Below, in pieces: positions 20,797-30,703 of a DNA stretch of 64,000 nt (its first letter is position 1; every line of letters starts with the position of its first letter). Source of the stretch: Polynucleobacter sp. MWH-Loch1C5 (GTDB taxonomy: Bacteria; Pseudomonadota; Gammaproteobacteria; Burkholderiales; Burkholderiaceae); the NCBI RefSeq assembly GCF_018881775.1, contig NZ_JACVPR010000001.1, positions 992,001 to 1,056,000 on the forward strand, written 5' to 3'. The notes under the pieces are model-generated. The model was not told the origin of the DNA, made no database searches, and worked only from the letters and a program-made list of their open reading frames with translations. Position numbers and translations under genes: made by a program.

Positions 20797-21453
20797 ATGA
20801 CGCGTCTTTATTTGATTCGTCATGGTGAAACTTTGTGGAATCGTGAAAAGCGTCTCCAAGGTCATTTAGATATTGGTCTTAATGAGACGGGCTTATGGCA
20901 AGCAGAGCAGGTCGGTCGTCACCTCGCCCAGCGGCCTTTGCAAGCCATTATTAGTAGTGATTTAAGTCGTGCAGCTGATACTGCACAAGCGATTGCCCAA
21001 CATCATTCAATCAGTCTTCAGCTCGATGAGCTATTGCGCGAGCGTCACTACGGCAATATGCAAGGCTTAACTTACGATGAGGTGGCGGCGCATCACCCCA
21101 GAAATCATTTAGCCTGGAAAAATCGTGAGCCTGACTTTTGCCCTGAGGGGGGTGAAAGCTTGAGACAGTTTTATGAGCGCGTGACGCAATCAGTGCTCGC
21201 TTGGGTCAAAAAACACCCCGCTGCAGAAATCGTGATTGTTGCGCACGGCGGAGTTCTCGACTGTATCAATCGCTATGCGAGAGGAATTGGTTTATCGGTC
21301 GCACGCGATTTTGAAATTTTGAATGCTAGCCTCAACACGCTTACCTATCAGGATGCCCAGCTCAAAATTGAGGAATGGGGTAATACTGAGTTTCTAAAGC
21401 ATCAACTCAACAAATCTTTGGATGAGTTAGATGGCAGCCCTAAATGGGCATAA
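20797..21453 (+). CDS. Histidine phosphatase family protein (phosphoglycerate mutase-like)
   Basis: [30 protein letters not shown]. Confidence 0.9.
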   Translation: MTRLYLIRHGETLWNREKRLQGHLDIGLNETGLWQAEQVGRHLAQRPLQAIISSDLSRAADTAQAIAQHHSISLQLDELLRERHYGNMQGLTYDEVAAHHPRNHLAWKNREPDFCPEGGESLRQFYERVTQSVLAWVKKHPAAEIVIVAHGGVLDCINRYARGIGLSVARDFEILNASLNTLTYQDAQLKIEEWGNTEFLKHQLNKSLDELDGSPKWA

Positions 21454-22469
21454 GCTGCGGGAGTGGCTACGCGACCTCTAGGAGTGCGTTGTAAGAAGCC
21501 TTGCTGAATAAGATAGGGCTCAATCACATCTTCAATGGTCTCACGCTCCTCGCTAATCGCCGAGGCTAGGTTTTCGACACCCACTGGACCACCGTTGAAT
21601 TTATGAATAATCGTCTCTAATAATTTCCGATCCATCACATCAAAGCCCATAGGATCAACATCTAGCATAGATAGAGCCAGATCCGCAGTGTCTTTCGTAA
21701 TCGTGCCATCACTTTTTACTTCAGCATAGTCGCGCACACGGCGTAAAAGACGATTGGCAATACGAGGAGTGCCTCGTGAGCGCTTAGCGATTTCTATGGC
21801 GCCAGCATCATCCATACTGGCTTGCAGAAGATTAGCAGAACGCTTAACTATTTTGGATAGCTCATCGACTGAGTAAAACTCTAAGCGCGCCACAATCCCA
21901 AAGCGATCGCGTAAGGGGTTGGTTAGCATGCCTGCACGTGTGGTTGCACCAACGAGTGTGAACGGCTTTAAATCTAATTTGACGCTGCGTGCAGCAGGAC
22001 CATCACCGATCATAATGTCAATCGTATAGTCTTCGAGTGCAGGATAGAGTATTTCTTCAACCACGGGCGACAAACGATGGATTTCATCAATAAATAAAAC
22101 ATCGTTTTCTTCTAAATTGGTGAGTAGGGCTGCTAAATCTCCAGCTCGTTCTAAGACAGGCCCACTGGTTTGTCTAAGATTAACGCCTAATTCCTTGGCA
22201 ATGATATGTGCGAGAGTGGTCTTCCCAAGTCCTGGGGGACCAAATAGCAAAACATGATCTAGTGCTTCGGAACGTTTTTGGGCTGCGCTAATGAAGATTT
22301 CTAATTGCTCACGAGCTTTTTTTTGGCCTACGTATTCATCGAGCTGTTTGGGTCTTAAGGCGCGCTCTAAAACGGAGTCATCAAGACTGGCTTGGTGGCC
22401 AACGATTCTCTCGCTGGGGGCTTCGCCTGGGAAATCTTCCGCATCGATATTATCTGTTTTGATGACCAT
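21402..22469 (-). CDS. ruvB: Holliday junction branch migration ATPase RuvB
   Basis: [41 protein letters not shown]. Confidence 0.97.
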   Translation of the reverse strand: MVIKTDNIDAEDFPGEAPSERIVGHQASLDDSVLERALRPKQLDEYVGQKKAREQLEIFISAAQKRSEALDHVLLFGPPGLGKTTLAHIIAKELGVNLRQTSGPVLERAGDLAALLTNLEENDVLFIDEIHRLSPVVEEILYPALEDYTIDIMIGDGPAARSVKLDLKPFTLVGATTRAGMLTNPLRDRFGIVARLEFYSVDELSKIVKRSANLLQASMDDAGAIEIAKRSRGTPRIANRLLRRVRDYAEVKSDGTITKDTADLALSMLDVDPMGFDVMDRKLLETIIHKFNGGPVGVENLASAISEERETIEDVIEPYLIQQGFLQRTPRGRVATPAAYAHLGLPSNSSKDLLS

Positions 22470-22488
22470 AGCAAGAGTGTATTACGAA

Positions 22489-23064
22489 TCAGTTCTTCGC
22501 CAAAATCTTCAAAGCCTGACGGATGCCATCGGAGACATCTTGTATGTCTTTAAGATCTTTAATGGCCAACTGTGCTTCTTTATCTGAGTAACCTAGAGCA
22601 CATAGAGCTTGGATGATTTCATGTTGATTGCCTGCAGGCGTATGCGCCACATGCCCTAAATCAGGACCTAATTTACCCTTGAGTTCTAGCAAAAGTCGTT
22701 CAGCAGTCTTTTTCCCAATACCGGGTACTTTGACAAGCCGACTACTATCTTGCAAAGAAATAGCTTGCGCAATTTCACTCACATTTAACCCCGAGAGAAC
22801 AGAAAGGGCCGTTCTCGCCCCAATACCCGAAACCTTAATCAGTTCTCTAAATGTCATTCGTTCAGCTTCAGTGATAAAGCCAAATAGTTGATGAGCATCT
22901 TCTCTGATGGCAAGATGAGTTAAGACAGTCACTTTTTCACCGACGCTAGGTAATTGATAAATCGTACTCATGGGAGCATCGATTTCATAGCCAACGCCAT
23001 GGCAATCCACTAGGATCTTAGGGGGGGTCACTGCAATCAGTTGACCTTGTATTCTTCCAATCAT
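22489..23064 (-). CDS. ruvA: Holliday junction DNA helicase RuvA
   Basis: [30 protein letters not shown] (HhH). Confidence 0.96.
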   Translation of the reverse strand: MIGRIQGQLIAVTPPKILVDCHGVGYEIDAPMSTIYQLPSVGEKVTVLTHLAIREDAHQLFGFITEAERMTFRELIKVSGIGARTALSVLSGLNVSEIAQAISLQDSSRLVKVPGIGKKTAERLLLELKGKLGPDLGHVAHTPAGNQHEIIQALCALGYSDKEAQLAIKDLKDIQDVSDGIRQALKILAKN

Positions 23065-23579
23065 CTGCGTATCTTAGCTGATTGAGCGAGATTTTGAAGT
23101 TTTGACTTCATCTCATGTTGATGGGCAGCACAAATAGCAGCGGCTAGCGCATCAGAGGCGTCAGTACCTGTGATTTTTTTCATACTCAATAAGCGGCGTA
23201 CCATCTCTTGAACTTGTTCTTTTTTTGCGCACCCTGTGCCCACAATCGACTTTTTGATTTCTAAAGCGCTAAATTCTAAAAGAGGAATGCCAGTGGCCAC
23301 CAAGGCCGCAATCGCTGCACCACGAGCTTGTCCCAATAAGAGAGTAGAGCGTGGGTTCACGTTAAGAAAGACCTGTTCCATGCTCACTAAATCCGGTTGA
23401 TAGGTTTCAACCACTTCGCGGATACCCGAATACAAGGTGGCAATCCGATCGGGTACGGGTATCTGACTTGAACCCGTCTCAATCGTACCTGAAGCAATAT
23501 AACTGAGGCGTTGACCCTGGCTTTGGATAATGCCAAAGCCAGTCGTTCTTAATGCAGGGTCAATGCCTAAGATTTTCAT
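23061..23579 (-). CDS. ruvC: Crossover junction endodeoxyribonuclease RuvC
   Basis: [55 protein letters not shown]. Confidence 0.96.
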   Translation of the reverse strand: MKILGIDPALRTTGFGIIQSQGQRLSYIASGTIETGSSQIPVPDRIATLYSGIREVVETYQPDLVSMEQVFLNVNPRSTLLLGQARGAAIAALVATGIPLLEFSALEIKKSIVGTGCAKKEQVQEMVRRLLSMKKITGTDASDALAAAICAAHQHEMKSKLQNLAQSAKIRR

Positions 23580-23580
23580 C

Positions 23581-25164
23581 TTAGTGTCTAAAGTGACGAG
23601 TGCCCGTATAGACCATAGCAATACCTCTTTCATCTGCCGCTGCGACTACTTCTTCATCGCGCATACTGCCGCCAGGTTGAATCACACAGCTAGCACCCGC
23701 ATCGACAACTACATCTAGACCATCTCTAAATGGGAAGAAGGCATCGCTAGCAACAGCAGAATTCTGTAAAGAGAGCCCAGCATTTTGAGCTTTGATGCTA
23801 GCAATCCTAGCGGAATCAATGCGGCTCATCTGGCCAGCACCAACACCGAGAGTCATCCCATTGCCACAGAAAACAATGGCATTGGATTTCACATACTTGG
23901 CAACACGCCAAGCAAACATTAGATCTTGCAGTTCTTGTGCTGTCGGTTGACGTTTGGTCACAACTCGAAGTTGATCCATGCCAACATTTTTCACGTCGGG
24001 AGTTTGTACCAAAATACCACCACCAATACGCTTAATGTCTTGTGGATTGATCGTTTCTGCTAACTCAATCTCGAGTAAGCGCACGTTTTGTTTGCTAGCA
24101 AAAATAGCCAATGCTTCGCTCGTGAAAGCGGGTGCAATTAGTACTTCAACAAATTGTTTTGAAACAGCTTCTGCGGTCGGGCCATCGACCGCACGATTAA
24201 ATGCAATGATTCCGCCAAAGGCAGAGGTGGAGTCAGTTTTGAAGGCTTTTTGATAAGCCTCTAAGGGTGAACCTGCAACTGCCACACCACAAGGATTGGC
24301 GTGTTTAATAATCACGCAGGCTGGCTCCCCAGTAGTGATGGTAGAGCCAAAACTTTTTACACACTCCCAAGCGGCATCTGCATCTGCAATATTGTTATAC
24401 GACAGCTCTTTACCTTGTAATTGACGGTAGTTCGCCAGGGCGCCAGCAACAGCGCGCGTGTCCTTATAGAAGGCTGCAGTTTGGTGTGGGTTCTCGCCAT
24501 AGCGCATCTCTTGAACTTTATTGAATGCTAAATGTAAGGTATCTGGATACTCAGAACGTTGTTCGTGAGCTAAATCTTGGCCTAAGCTCGATAAGTAGTT
24601 AGCAATTGAGCCGTCGTATTGGGCTGTATGAGCAAATACTTTTTTGGCCAAACGGAAATTGCTTTCGAAAGAAACTTTATTTTTGTTAGCGCGCATTTCT
24701 GCCAAGATAGACTCATAGTCTTCTGGTGAAATAAGAACGGTGACGTCTTGATGATTTTTGGCTGCTGCGCGCAGCATCGCTGGGCCACCAATATCAATAT
24801 TTTCTATCGCATCTTCAAAAGAGCATTGTTCTTTAGCTACTGTTTGATTAAAAGGGTAGAGATTGATGACCAACATATCAATCGTTTGAATACCATGTTG
24901 AGCTAGCGCTGCCATATGCTCTGGGTAATCACGGCGGGCCAATAAACCACCATGAACCATAGGGTGTAATGTTTTGACACGGCCATCGAGCATCTCAGGA
25001 AATTTGGTGAGTTCAGAAACTTCGATGACGGGCAATTTATTTTCTGCCAATAATTTAGCAGTACCACCTGTAGAGATGAGTTTTACACCGAGTTCATGTA
25101 AAGCTTTAGCAAAAGGCATGATACCGGATTTGTCAGATACAGATAAGAGAGCAGTTTGAATCAT
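23581..25164 (-). CDS. purH: Bifunctional AICAR transformylase / IMP cyclohydrolase
   Basis: [35 protein letters not shown]. Confidence 0.97.
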   Translation of the reverse strand: MIQTALLSVSDKSGIMPFAKALHELGVKLISTGGTAKLLAENKLPVIEVSELTKFPEMLDGRVKTLHPMVHGGLLARRDYPEHMAALAQHGIQTIDMLVINLYPFNQTVAKEQCSFEDAIENIDIGGPAMLRAAAKNHQDVTVLISPEDYESILAEMRANKNKVSFESNFRLAKKVFAHTAQYDGSIANYLSSLGQDLAHEQRSEYPDTLHLAFNKVQEMRYGENPHQTAAFYKDTRAVAGALANYRQLQGKELSYNNIADADAAWECVKSFGSTITTGEPACVIIKHANPCGVAVAGSPLEAYQKAFKTDSTSAFGGIIAFNRAVDGPTAEAVSKQFVEVLIAPAFTSEALAIFASKQNVRLLEIELAETINPQDIKRIGGGILVQTPDVKNVGMDQLRVVTKRQPTAQELQDLMFAWRVAKYVKSNAIVFCGNGMTLGVGAGQMSRIDSARIASIKAQNAGLSLQNSAVASDAFFPFRDGLDVVVDAGASCVIQPGGSMRDEEVVAAADERGIAMVYTGTRHFRH

Positions 25165-25182
25165 AAGAGTGCTTATAGAAAG

Positions 25183-25422
25183 TTAGATAAGTTGATGTTG
25201 GGATAATTTTTTACGCAAGGTGTTACGGTTAATGCCTAAGTAATTGGCTGCTAAAGATTGATTGTAGTCTGCATGTTGCATGATGAGTTCAAGCATTGGT
25301 TTTTCAACAACTTCTAGAACCATTTGGTAGATATTGCTTGGTTCTGAATCGCCTAGATCATCAAGGTAGCGCTTGAGATGTTTTTCAATCACTAATGCCA
25401 CAGGATTGGGGTTTTGTACCAT
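25183..25422 (-). CDS. fis: Fis-family nucleoid/transcription regulator
   Basis: 79 aa; C-terminal HTH YNQSLAANYLGINRNTLRKKL; downstream of dusB. Confidence 0.92.
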   Translation of the reverse strand: MVQNPNPVALVIEKHLKRYLDDLGDSEPSNIYQMVLEVVEKPMLELIMQHADYNQSLAANYLGINRNTLRKKLSQHQLI

Positions 25423-26439
25423 TTAAGCAGCCTCTTCATATATTAAGTATTCAGATTCATTTTTGAGGCTTTCAAAAAACAGATTAACAGCCTCTAACTG
25501 TTCTTGACAGTTATCAATAGTATTCATTTTCTGTTTAAATGCATGTGAACCACGCAGGCCTTTGCAATACCACCCAATATGCTTGCGTGCTGAGCGTACG
25601 CCAATATAATCGCCATAAAAATGATGGTGATCACGCAGATGGTCGTTCATGATGGCTTGAATTTCATCAACTTTTGGGGCTTCAAGAAATTGACCAGTCT
25701 TCAGGAAATGGTTAATTTCTCTAAAAATCCATGGCCGCCCTTGGGCTGCACGTCCAATCATGAGGGCATCTGCTTGGGTATATTTCAGAACTTGTTGGGC
25801 CTTCATGGGGCTATTGATATCACCGTTGGCCACGACCGGTATGCCTACAGCAGCTTTGACTGCAGCAATCGTCTCATATTCTGCTTCACCATGATAAAGA
25901 TCGGCTTTGGTTCTACCGTGAACTGTCAGCATACTAATGCCGTTATCTTCCGCAATCTTTGCAATACTTAAAGCATTTTTATGTTCTCGATCCCAACCCG
26001 TTCTGATTTTCAAAGTCACTGGTACTTGGGGGTGATGCCGTTGAACATGGCTGACAATCGTATGAACGATCGTCGCTACGAGTGGTTCATTGCGAAGCAG
26101 TGCTGAGCCTGAGGCAACATTGCAAACCTTCTTGGCGGGGCAGCCCATATTGATGTCAATAATTTGTGCGCCACGCTCAATATTTAATAATGCTGCCTCA
26201 GCCATCATCTGCGGGTCTGCGCCTGCAATCTGAACTGAAATTGGGGCCACTTCGCCATCGTGATTAGCACGGCGCAGAGTTTTTGAGCTATTCCAAAGCA
26301 TTGCATTGGATGCAATCATCTCTGAAACGGCATATCCAGCGCCTAGACGCTTGCACAACTGTCGAAAGGGTCGATCAGTTACGCCCGCCATGGGTGCTAC
26401 AAATAAGTTATTAGAGAGTTGATAGGGGCCTAATTTCAT
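25423..26439 (-). CDS. dusB: tRNA dihydrouridine synthase B
   Basis: VAPMAGVTDRPFRQLCKRLGAG; DINMGCPAKKVCN. Confidence 0.95.
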   Translation of the reverse strand: MKLGPYQLSNNLFVAPMAGVTDRPFRQLCKRLGAGYAVSEMIASNAMLWNSSKTLRRANHDGEVAPISVQIAGADPQMMAEAALLNIERGAQIIDINMGCPAKKVCNVASGSALLRNEPLVATIVHTIVSHVQRHHPQVPVTLKIRTGWDREHKNALSIAKIAEDNGISMLTVHGRTKADLYHGEAEYETIAAVKAAVGIPVVANGDINSPMKAQQVLKYTQADALMIGRAAQGRPWIFREINHFLKTGQFLEAPKVDEIQAIMNDHLRDHHHFYGDYIGVRSARKHIGWYCKGLRGSHAFKQKMNTIDNCQEQLEAVNLFFESLKNESEYLIYEEAA

Positions 26440-26490
26440 CAGGGCGCCACTCTATCATGACGAGCTTACTTTTGCCTATTTTTTAGGCAA

Positions 26491-27609
26491 TTAGCGTTGC
26501 CCAAACATCATTTGGCGTGTGATCTTTGATTTAATCGGGGGCATCAATTGGAGGGCGGACAGAGCGAGTCCGCGAGCCCAAATTACGGGCTTTATTTTTG
26601 AGGTAAAGATACGTGCTAAGAAGTCGGTGCTTCTGATGGTCACACGTCGATCTTGCTGGCGCTTGGCAGCGTATCGAGCCAAGCAATTTGCAATTGAATC
26701 TGGCATGAGTAGTTCTTCTGCCAAGGTGTGTGCATCTCTGAGGCCTAAATTTAAACCTTGACCTGCTACTGGGTGGAGCGTTTGAGCGGCATTACCAATC
26801 CAGACTTGATGACCTTCTACAATCTCTTCTCTGGCATTGAGTCCTAGAGGATAGGCGCGTAAGTCCCCGACTTCTAAAAATTCACCCGCGCGTGTACCAA
26901 AAGCATTTTGTAAGGCCTGAATGAATGACTCTGGGCTGAGTTGTAAGCGTTCTTGAACGCTATCAGGTTTTGCACACCAAACCAAATTCAGAAACTGCTC
27001 GCCCCGATGGCTAGGAAGAAGAGCTAGTGGACCTTCTGAGGTGAATCTTTCCCAAGCATAGTGGCTATTGATCTGATTCGTTTTTACCCAGCCTACGATG
27101 GCACTTTGTTCGTAGTCACGATGGATGGGGCGTTCGTCTTGATCTTTAAATAAGCCACCTTCTGCATGAATGAGGACGGTTGCCTGATCCTGCTGAGGAG
27201 CAATTTCTTCTGTGTGAGAAAAGTGCCATTGAAATTGGCTAGCACTTCTTGCAATTGACCGAAGTGCTTGACGCAATGCTAGATGAATATCGGCGTAGCG
27301 CACCACATACCCTAAGGCCTCTTGACCTAACTCTTCACGACGTACTATGGCACGCCCAAAATGACCTTGGTGAGATACATGAATGGTATGGATGGCCGGA
27401 GCATTGGGGTGCCAAGCACCAATACTTTCCAGTAGTAATTTGCTGCCCTGAGAAATAGCGATACCACGCGTGTCGGCAGTTTCAAAAATACGATCATCTT
27501 CTGATAAACGATCGTATAGCTCAATGGGTAAATTTGGATTTTTCTGTAATAACCAAGCAGCGCATGCAAGACCTACAGGACCTGCTCCAGATATACGAAT
27601 TTTTTTCAT
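26491..27609 (-). CDS. ubiH: FAD-dependent monooxygenase, UbiH/VisC family
   Basis: ISGAGPVGLACAAWLL; GNAAQTLHPVAGQGLNLGLRDA. Confidence 0.82.
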   Translation of the reverse strand: MKKIRISGAGPVGLACAAWLLQKNPNLPIELYDRLSEDDRIFETADTRGIAISQGSKLLLESIGAWHPNAPAIHTIHVSHQGHFGRAIVRREELGQEALGYVVRYADIHLALRQALRSIARSASQFQWHFSHTEEIAPQQDQATVLIHAEGGLFKDQDERPIHRDYEQSAIVGWVKTNQINSHYAWERFTSEGPLALLPSHRGEQFLNLVWCAKPDSVQERLQLSPESFIQALQNAFGTRAGEFLEVGDLRAYPLGLNAREEIVEGHQVWIGNAAQTLHPVAGQGLNLGLRDAHTLAEELLMPDSIANCLARYAAKRQQDRRVTIRSTDFLARIFTSKIKPVIWARGLALSALQLMPPIKSKITRQMMFGQR

Positions 27610-28937
27610 GCCCGCATCAATGCTTCAATATCGGATACCGTTACAGGAACATCACGTGTCAGTATCTCAGGGTCAGCGGATGTTACGTGAACATCATCTT
27701 CAATACGAATACCGATACCCCAATATTTTTCTGCTGCCTGACTGCCATGCCGTATGTATAAACCAGGCTCAATCGTTAAAACCATCCCGGCCTCGAGTTG
27801 ACGCCAGGGTTGATCGCCAACCCCGGGTTCTCGATAGTTGCCTACATCATGCACATCCATACCCAGCCAGTGACTTGTGCGATGCATATAGTAATCTTGG
27901 TAGGCTTTAGCTTCTATCGCATTAGCGACGCTACCCCATTTTGATTTAGGTAATATTTCCAAATCTAAAAGACCTTGCGTGAGAACCTCTAGTGCTGCTT
28001 CATGAGGTGCCTGAAAGTTCGATCCTATGCGCGTTGCTGAAATGGCTTTTTCTTGGGCTTCTAGAACAATTTCATAGATGGCTTTCTGAGGGCCAGAAAA
28101 CTGACCATTCACAGGCAAGGTTCTGGTAATGTCCGAAGCGTAGCTGTCTAGTTCGCAGCCAGCATCAATCAAGCATAAATCGCCATCGAGAAGTTGCGCA
28201 TCACCAGCGCGGTGGTGCAGAGTACAGGCATTTTTTCCGGCTGCAACAATGCTGTTGTATGCCACATGCTGTGCCCCCATTTTACGGAAGATGTAGAGTA
28301 ATTCTGCTTCAAGATGGTATTCGTGCATGCCGGGTTGGCAGGCTTGCATAGCGCGAATATGACCTTGTGCAGCAATCTTCGCTGAGCGCCGCATGATCTC
28401 GATTTCAGCGCTATCTTTTAATAGACGCATTTCATGCACGATTTGTAAAACGTCATGAATTGCTGATGGAGGTCGTTTACCGCTTCTACTTTGCTGGCGT
28501 AAAACATCAAACCAAGATTCAATCTCTCTTTGTAGATCTCGATCAATTTTGGTATGCAGACTTTCAAAACCATTCATCAAGTCAGGCATACGTGTATGAA
28601 GTTCCGTGAGGGGGTAAGCAAAATCGACACCTAAAGCTTCGGGTGCTGCTTCAGGTCCTAGTCGCCAACCATCCCAGATTTCGCGTTCTAAATCTTTGGG
28701 GCGGCAAAATAAGTGAGTTTGAAAACCTTGCTCTGAAATTTGCATCACCAGGTAGGCCCCAGGCTCATTAAATCCAGTGAGGTAATAAAAATCAGAATCA
28801 TGGCGATACGGATATTCGCTATCGCGATTGCGCAATTTTTCACTCGCCGTATTGAGCAACAATACGCCTGAGCCAGTTTTCTTTTGGATGGCTTTAGCTA
28901 GGCGCTCACGCCTTTTCGCATACAAAGCTGTATTCAT
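27606..28937 (-). CDS. pepP: Xaa-Pro aminopeptidase
   Basis: M24 metallopeptidase motifs (LCLIDAGCELDSYASDITRTLPVNG, MHRTSHWLGMDVHDVG). Confidence 0.92.
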   Translation of the reverse strand: MNTALYAKRRERLAKAIQKKTGSGVLLLNTASEKLRNRDSEYPYRHDSDFYYLTGFNEPGAYLVMQISEQGFQTHLFCRPKDLEREIWDGWRLGPEAAPEALGVDFAYPLTELHTRMPDLMNGFESLHTKIDRDLQREIESWFDVLRQQSRSGKRPPSAIHDVLQIVHEMRLLKDSAEIEIMRRSAKIAAQGHIRAMQACQPGMHEYHLEAELLYIFRKMGAQHVAYNSIVAAGKNACTLHHRAGDAQLLDGDLCLIDAGCELDSYASDITRTLPVNGQFSGPQKAIYEIVLEAQEKAISATRIGSNFQAPHEAALEVLTQGLLDLEILPKSKWGSVANAIEAKAYQDYYMHRTSHWLGMDVHDVGNYREPGVGDQPWRQLEAGMVLTIEPGLYIRHGSQAAEKYWGIGIRIEDDVHVTSADPEILTRDVPVTVSDIEALMRA

Positions 28938-28944
28938 AACTAAA

Positions 28945-29658
28945 TTATGACTGATTATTGAGTTCTTGGAGGCGCTCTGGGGTGCCAACGTCGGTCCAGG
29001 GGGTATGTAATAAGGCACCACCCACTTTTCCTGCTTCTATCAGGTCGCGCAATAAGGGGGCTAGTTTTGCCACGCTATGAGCCTGAATATGGCTAAATAT
29101 CGACCGATGATAGATGCCTATACCGCTAAAAGTGTGGGTGTTGATGGATGATTCTTTAGGCATGACCTTCCCGCCCTCTAGACAAAAGTCACCCTGAGGA
29201 TGGTGAGGTGGGTTGGGAACCATCCATAAAAATGCGGCCACTCCGTTCTTGCGTAGCTCAGGGATGGTTTGCTGAATAACATTGAAGTCCAGTCCTGGCG
29301 TAAAAACATCACCATTAATGACTAAAAAATAATCTTGGGGATCGAGCAGTGGTATCGCTTGGGCAATGCCGCCAGCGGTTTCTAGAGCCGTATCTTCTGC
29401 TGATGTATGAAACTCGATATTGGGATATTGCAATCGTACTGATGCTATATGTTCTACGATTTGTGACCCCAGCCAAGCGTGATTGACTACGACTTTCTTA
29501 AATCCAGCGTTTGCAATCGCCTGAATATGCCAATCGATCAGAGCCAGACCTTGTACTTTGAGTAGGGGTTTCGGTTGTTGGTCTGTGAGCGGTCTCATTC
29601 TCTCGCCCCGGCCAGCTGCCAGAATCATCACTGGGATACTAGCCGTGAGCGTCATCAA
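28945..29658 (-). CDS. murU: N-acetylmuramate alpha-1-phosphate uridylyltransferase-like nucleotidyltransferase
   Basis: MILAAGRGERMRPLTDQQPKPLL; coupled to amgK. Confidence 0.85.
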   Translation of the reverse strand: MMTLTASIPVMILAAGRGERMRPLTDQQPKPLLKVQGLALIDWHIQAIANAGFKKVVVNHAWLGSQIVEHIASVRLQYPNIEFHTSAEDTALETAGGIAQAIPLLDPQDYFLVINGDVFTPGLDFNVIQQTIPELRKNGVAAFLWMVPNPPHHPQGDFCLEGGKVMPKESSINTHTFSGIGIYHRSIFSHIQAHSVAKLAPLLRDLIEAGKVGGALLHTPWTDVGTPERLQELNNQS

Positions 29659-30674
29659 AAAGTCAACCCATCTGGACGTTGAATACCTTCAACTTGATCA
29701 AAAAGATGAACTAGAGGTTTGAAGGCGTTATAGCGTTCGGCCACTTTGCGGGCGTATTTGAAAACAAGGGGAATGTCTTTCAGATAACCATCTTTACCAT
29801 CTCGGTGGAAAAGTCTGGCAAAGATACCTAAGACTTTGAGATGTCGTTGTAGTCCCATCCACTCAAAATCACGGTAGAAATCACCAAAATCTTCGCTGAC
29901 GGGTAGCCCAGCTTTTTTAGCATCCTGCCAATAGCGAATCAGCCAATCCATTTGCTGGGCTTCTTCCCATTCGATATAGGCATCTCGATACAAAGAGGCC
30001 AAATCATAGGTTATCGGGCCATATACCGCATCTTGGAAATCTAGGATGCCAGGATTGTTCTCTGGAGCGACCATCAAATTCCGGCTATGGAAGTCTCTAT
30101 GAACATAGACCTGCGCTTGTGCCAAATTATTTTTCAATAGAGCCGCAAATACTTCTTGAAGTTGCTGTGATTGTTGATTAGTCAGCTTGATATCTAAGTG
30201 ACGCGTTAGATACCACTCTGGGAACAGCGCCATTTCTCTGGAGAGCAAGGTGGTGTCGTATTCCGGTAGCACATTGGCTTTACTGCTCAGTTGAATTTTG
30301 ATAAGTGAGGCATTGGCATCTAAATACAGACTATTAGCTGACGATTCAGAGAGTTCAGACAAGTAGGTGGTGTGACCCAGATCACTTAACAGTAAAAAAC
30401 CAGCCTGGCTATCTTTGGCCAAAATTTCAGGTACAAGAACCCCGCTTTGGGCAAATAATTCAGCCACCTTCACAAAAGGCCCCGTATCTTCATGGCTGGG
30501 TGGGGCATCCATCACGATATAGCTGGAAGAACGATCCCTACTTTGGAGGCGAAAGTATCTCCTAAAGCTTGCATCGCTCGAGGCTGGGGCTAGAGACTCA
30601 AGGTCAAGGACCGGATTGAAATTTAATCGATTCAGCCAGTCTTTAATTGCTAAAAAGCGGATATCTGTCGTCAT
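29655..30674 (-). CDS. amgK: Aminoglycoside phosphotransferase-fold sugar kinase AmgK
   Basis: VYVHRDFHSRNLMV...GILDFQDAVYGPITYDLASLYRD; adjacent to murU, divergent from lptD. Confidence 0.85.
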   Translation of the reverse strand: MTTDIRFLAIKDWLNRLNFNPVLDLESLAPASSDASFRRYFRLQSRDRSSSYIVMDAPPSHEDTGPFVKVAELFAQSGVLVPEILAKDSQAGFLLLSDLGHTTYLSELSESSANSLYLDANASLIKIQLSSKANVLPEYDTTLLSREMALFPEWYLTRHLDIKLTNQQSQQLQEVFAALLKNNLAQAQVYVHRDFHSRNLMVAPENNPGILDFQDAVYGPITYDLASLYRDAYIEWEEAQQMDWLIRYWQDAKKAGLPVSEDFGDFYRDFEWMGLQRHLKVLGIFARLFHRDGKDGYLKDIPLVFKYARKVAERYNAFKPLVHLFDQVEGIQRPDGLTF

Positions 30675-30681
30675 GGATTCG

Positions 30682-30687
30682 TATAAT
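30682..30687 (+). promoter_or_regulatory. Putative -10 box of lptD
   Basis: TATAAT 17 nt upstream of ATG 30704; no clear -35. Confidence 0.35.
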
Positions 30688-30703
30688 AAAAGACTTAAGG
30701 AAT

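Noticed and set aside
26464-26490. TTGCCTA-TTTT-TAGGCAA hairpin between ubiH and dusB
   Set aside because: Small AT-rich stem without a convincing U-tract; insufficient evidence for a terminator.
27470-27910. 146-aa plus-strand ORF spanning ubiH/pepP
   Set aside because: Antisense to two confident genes; His/Cys-rich, non-protein-like composition.
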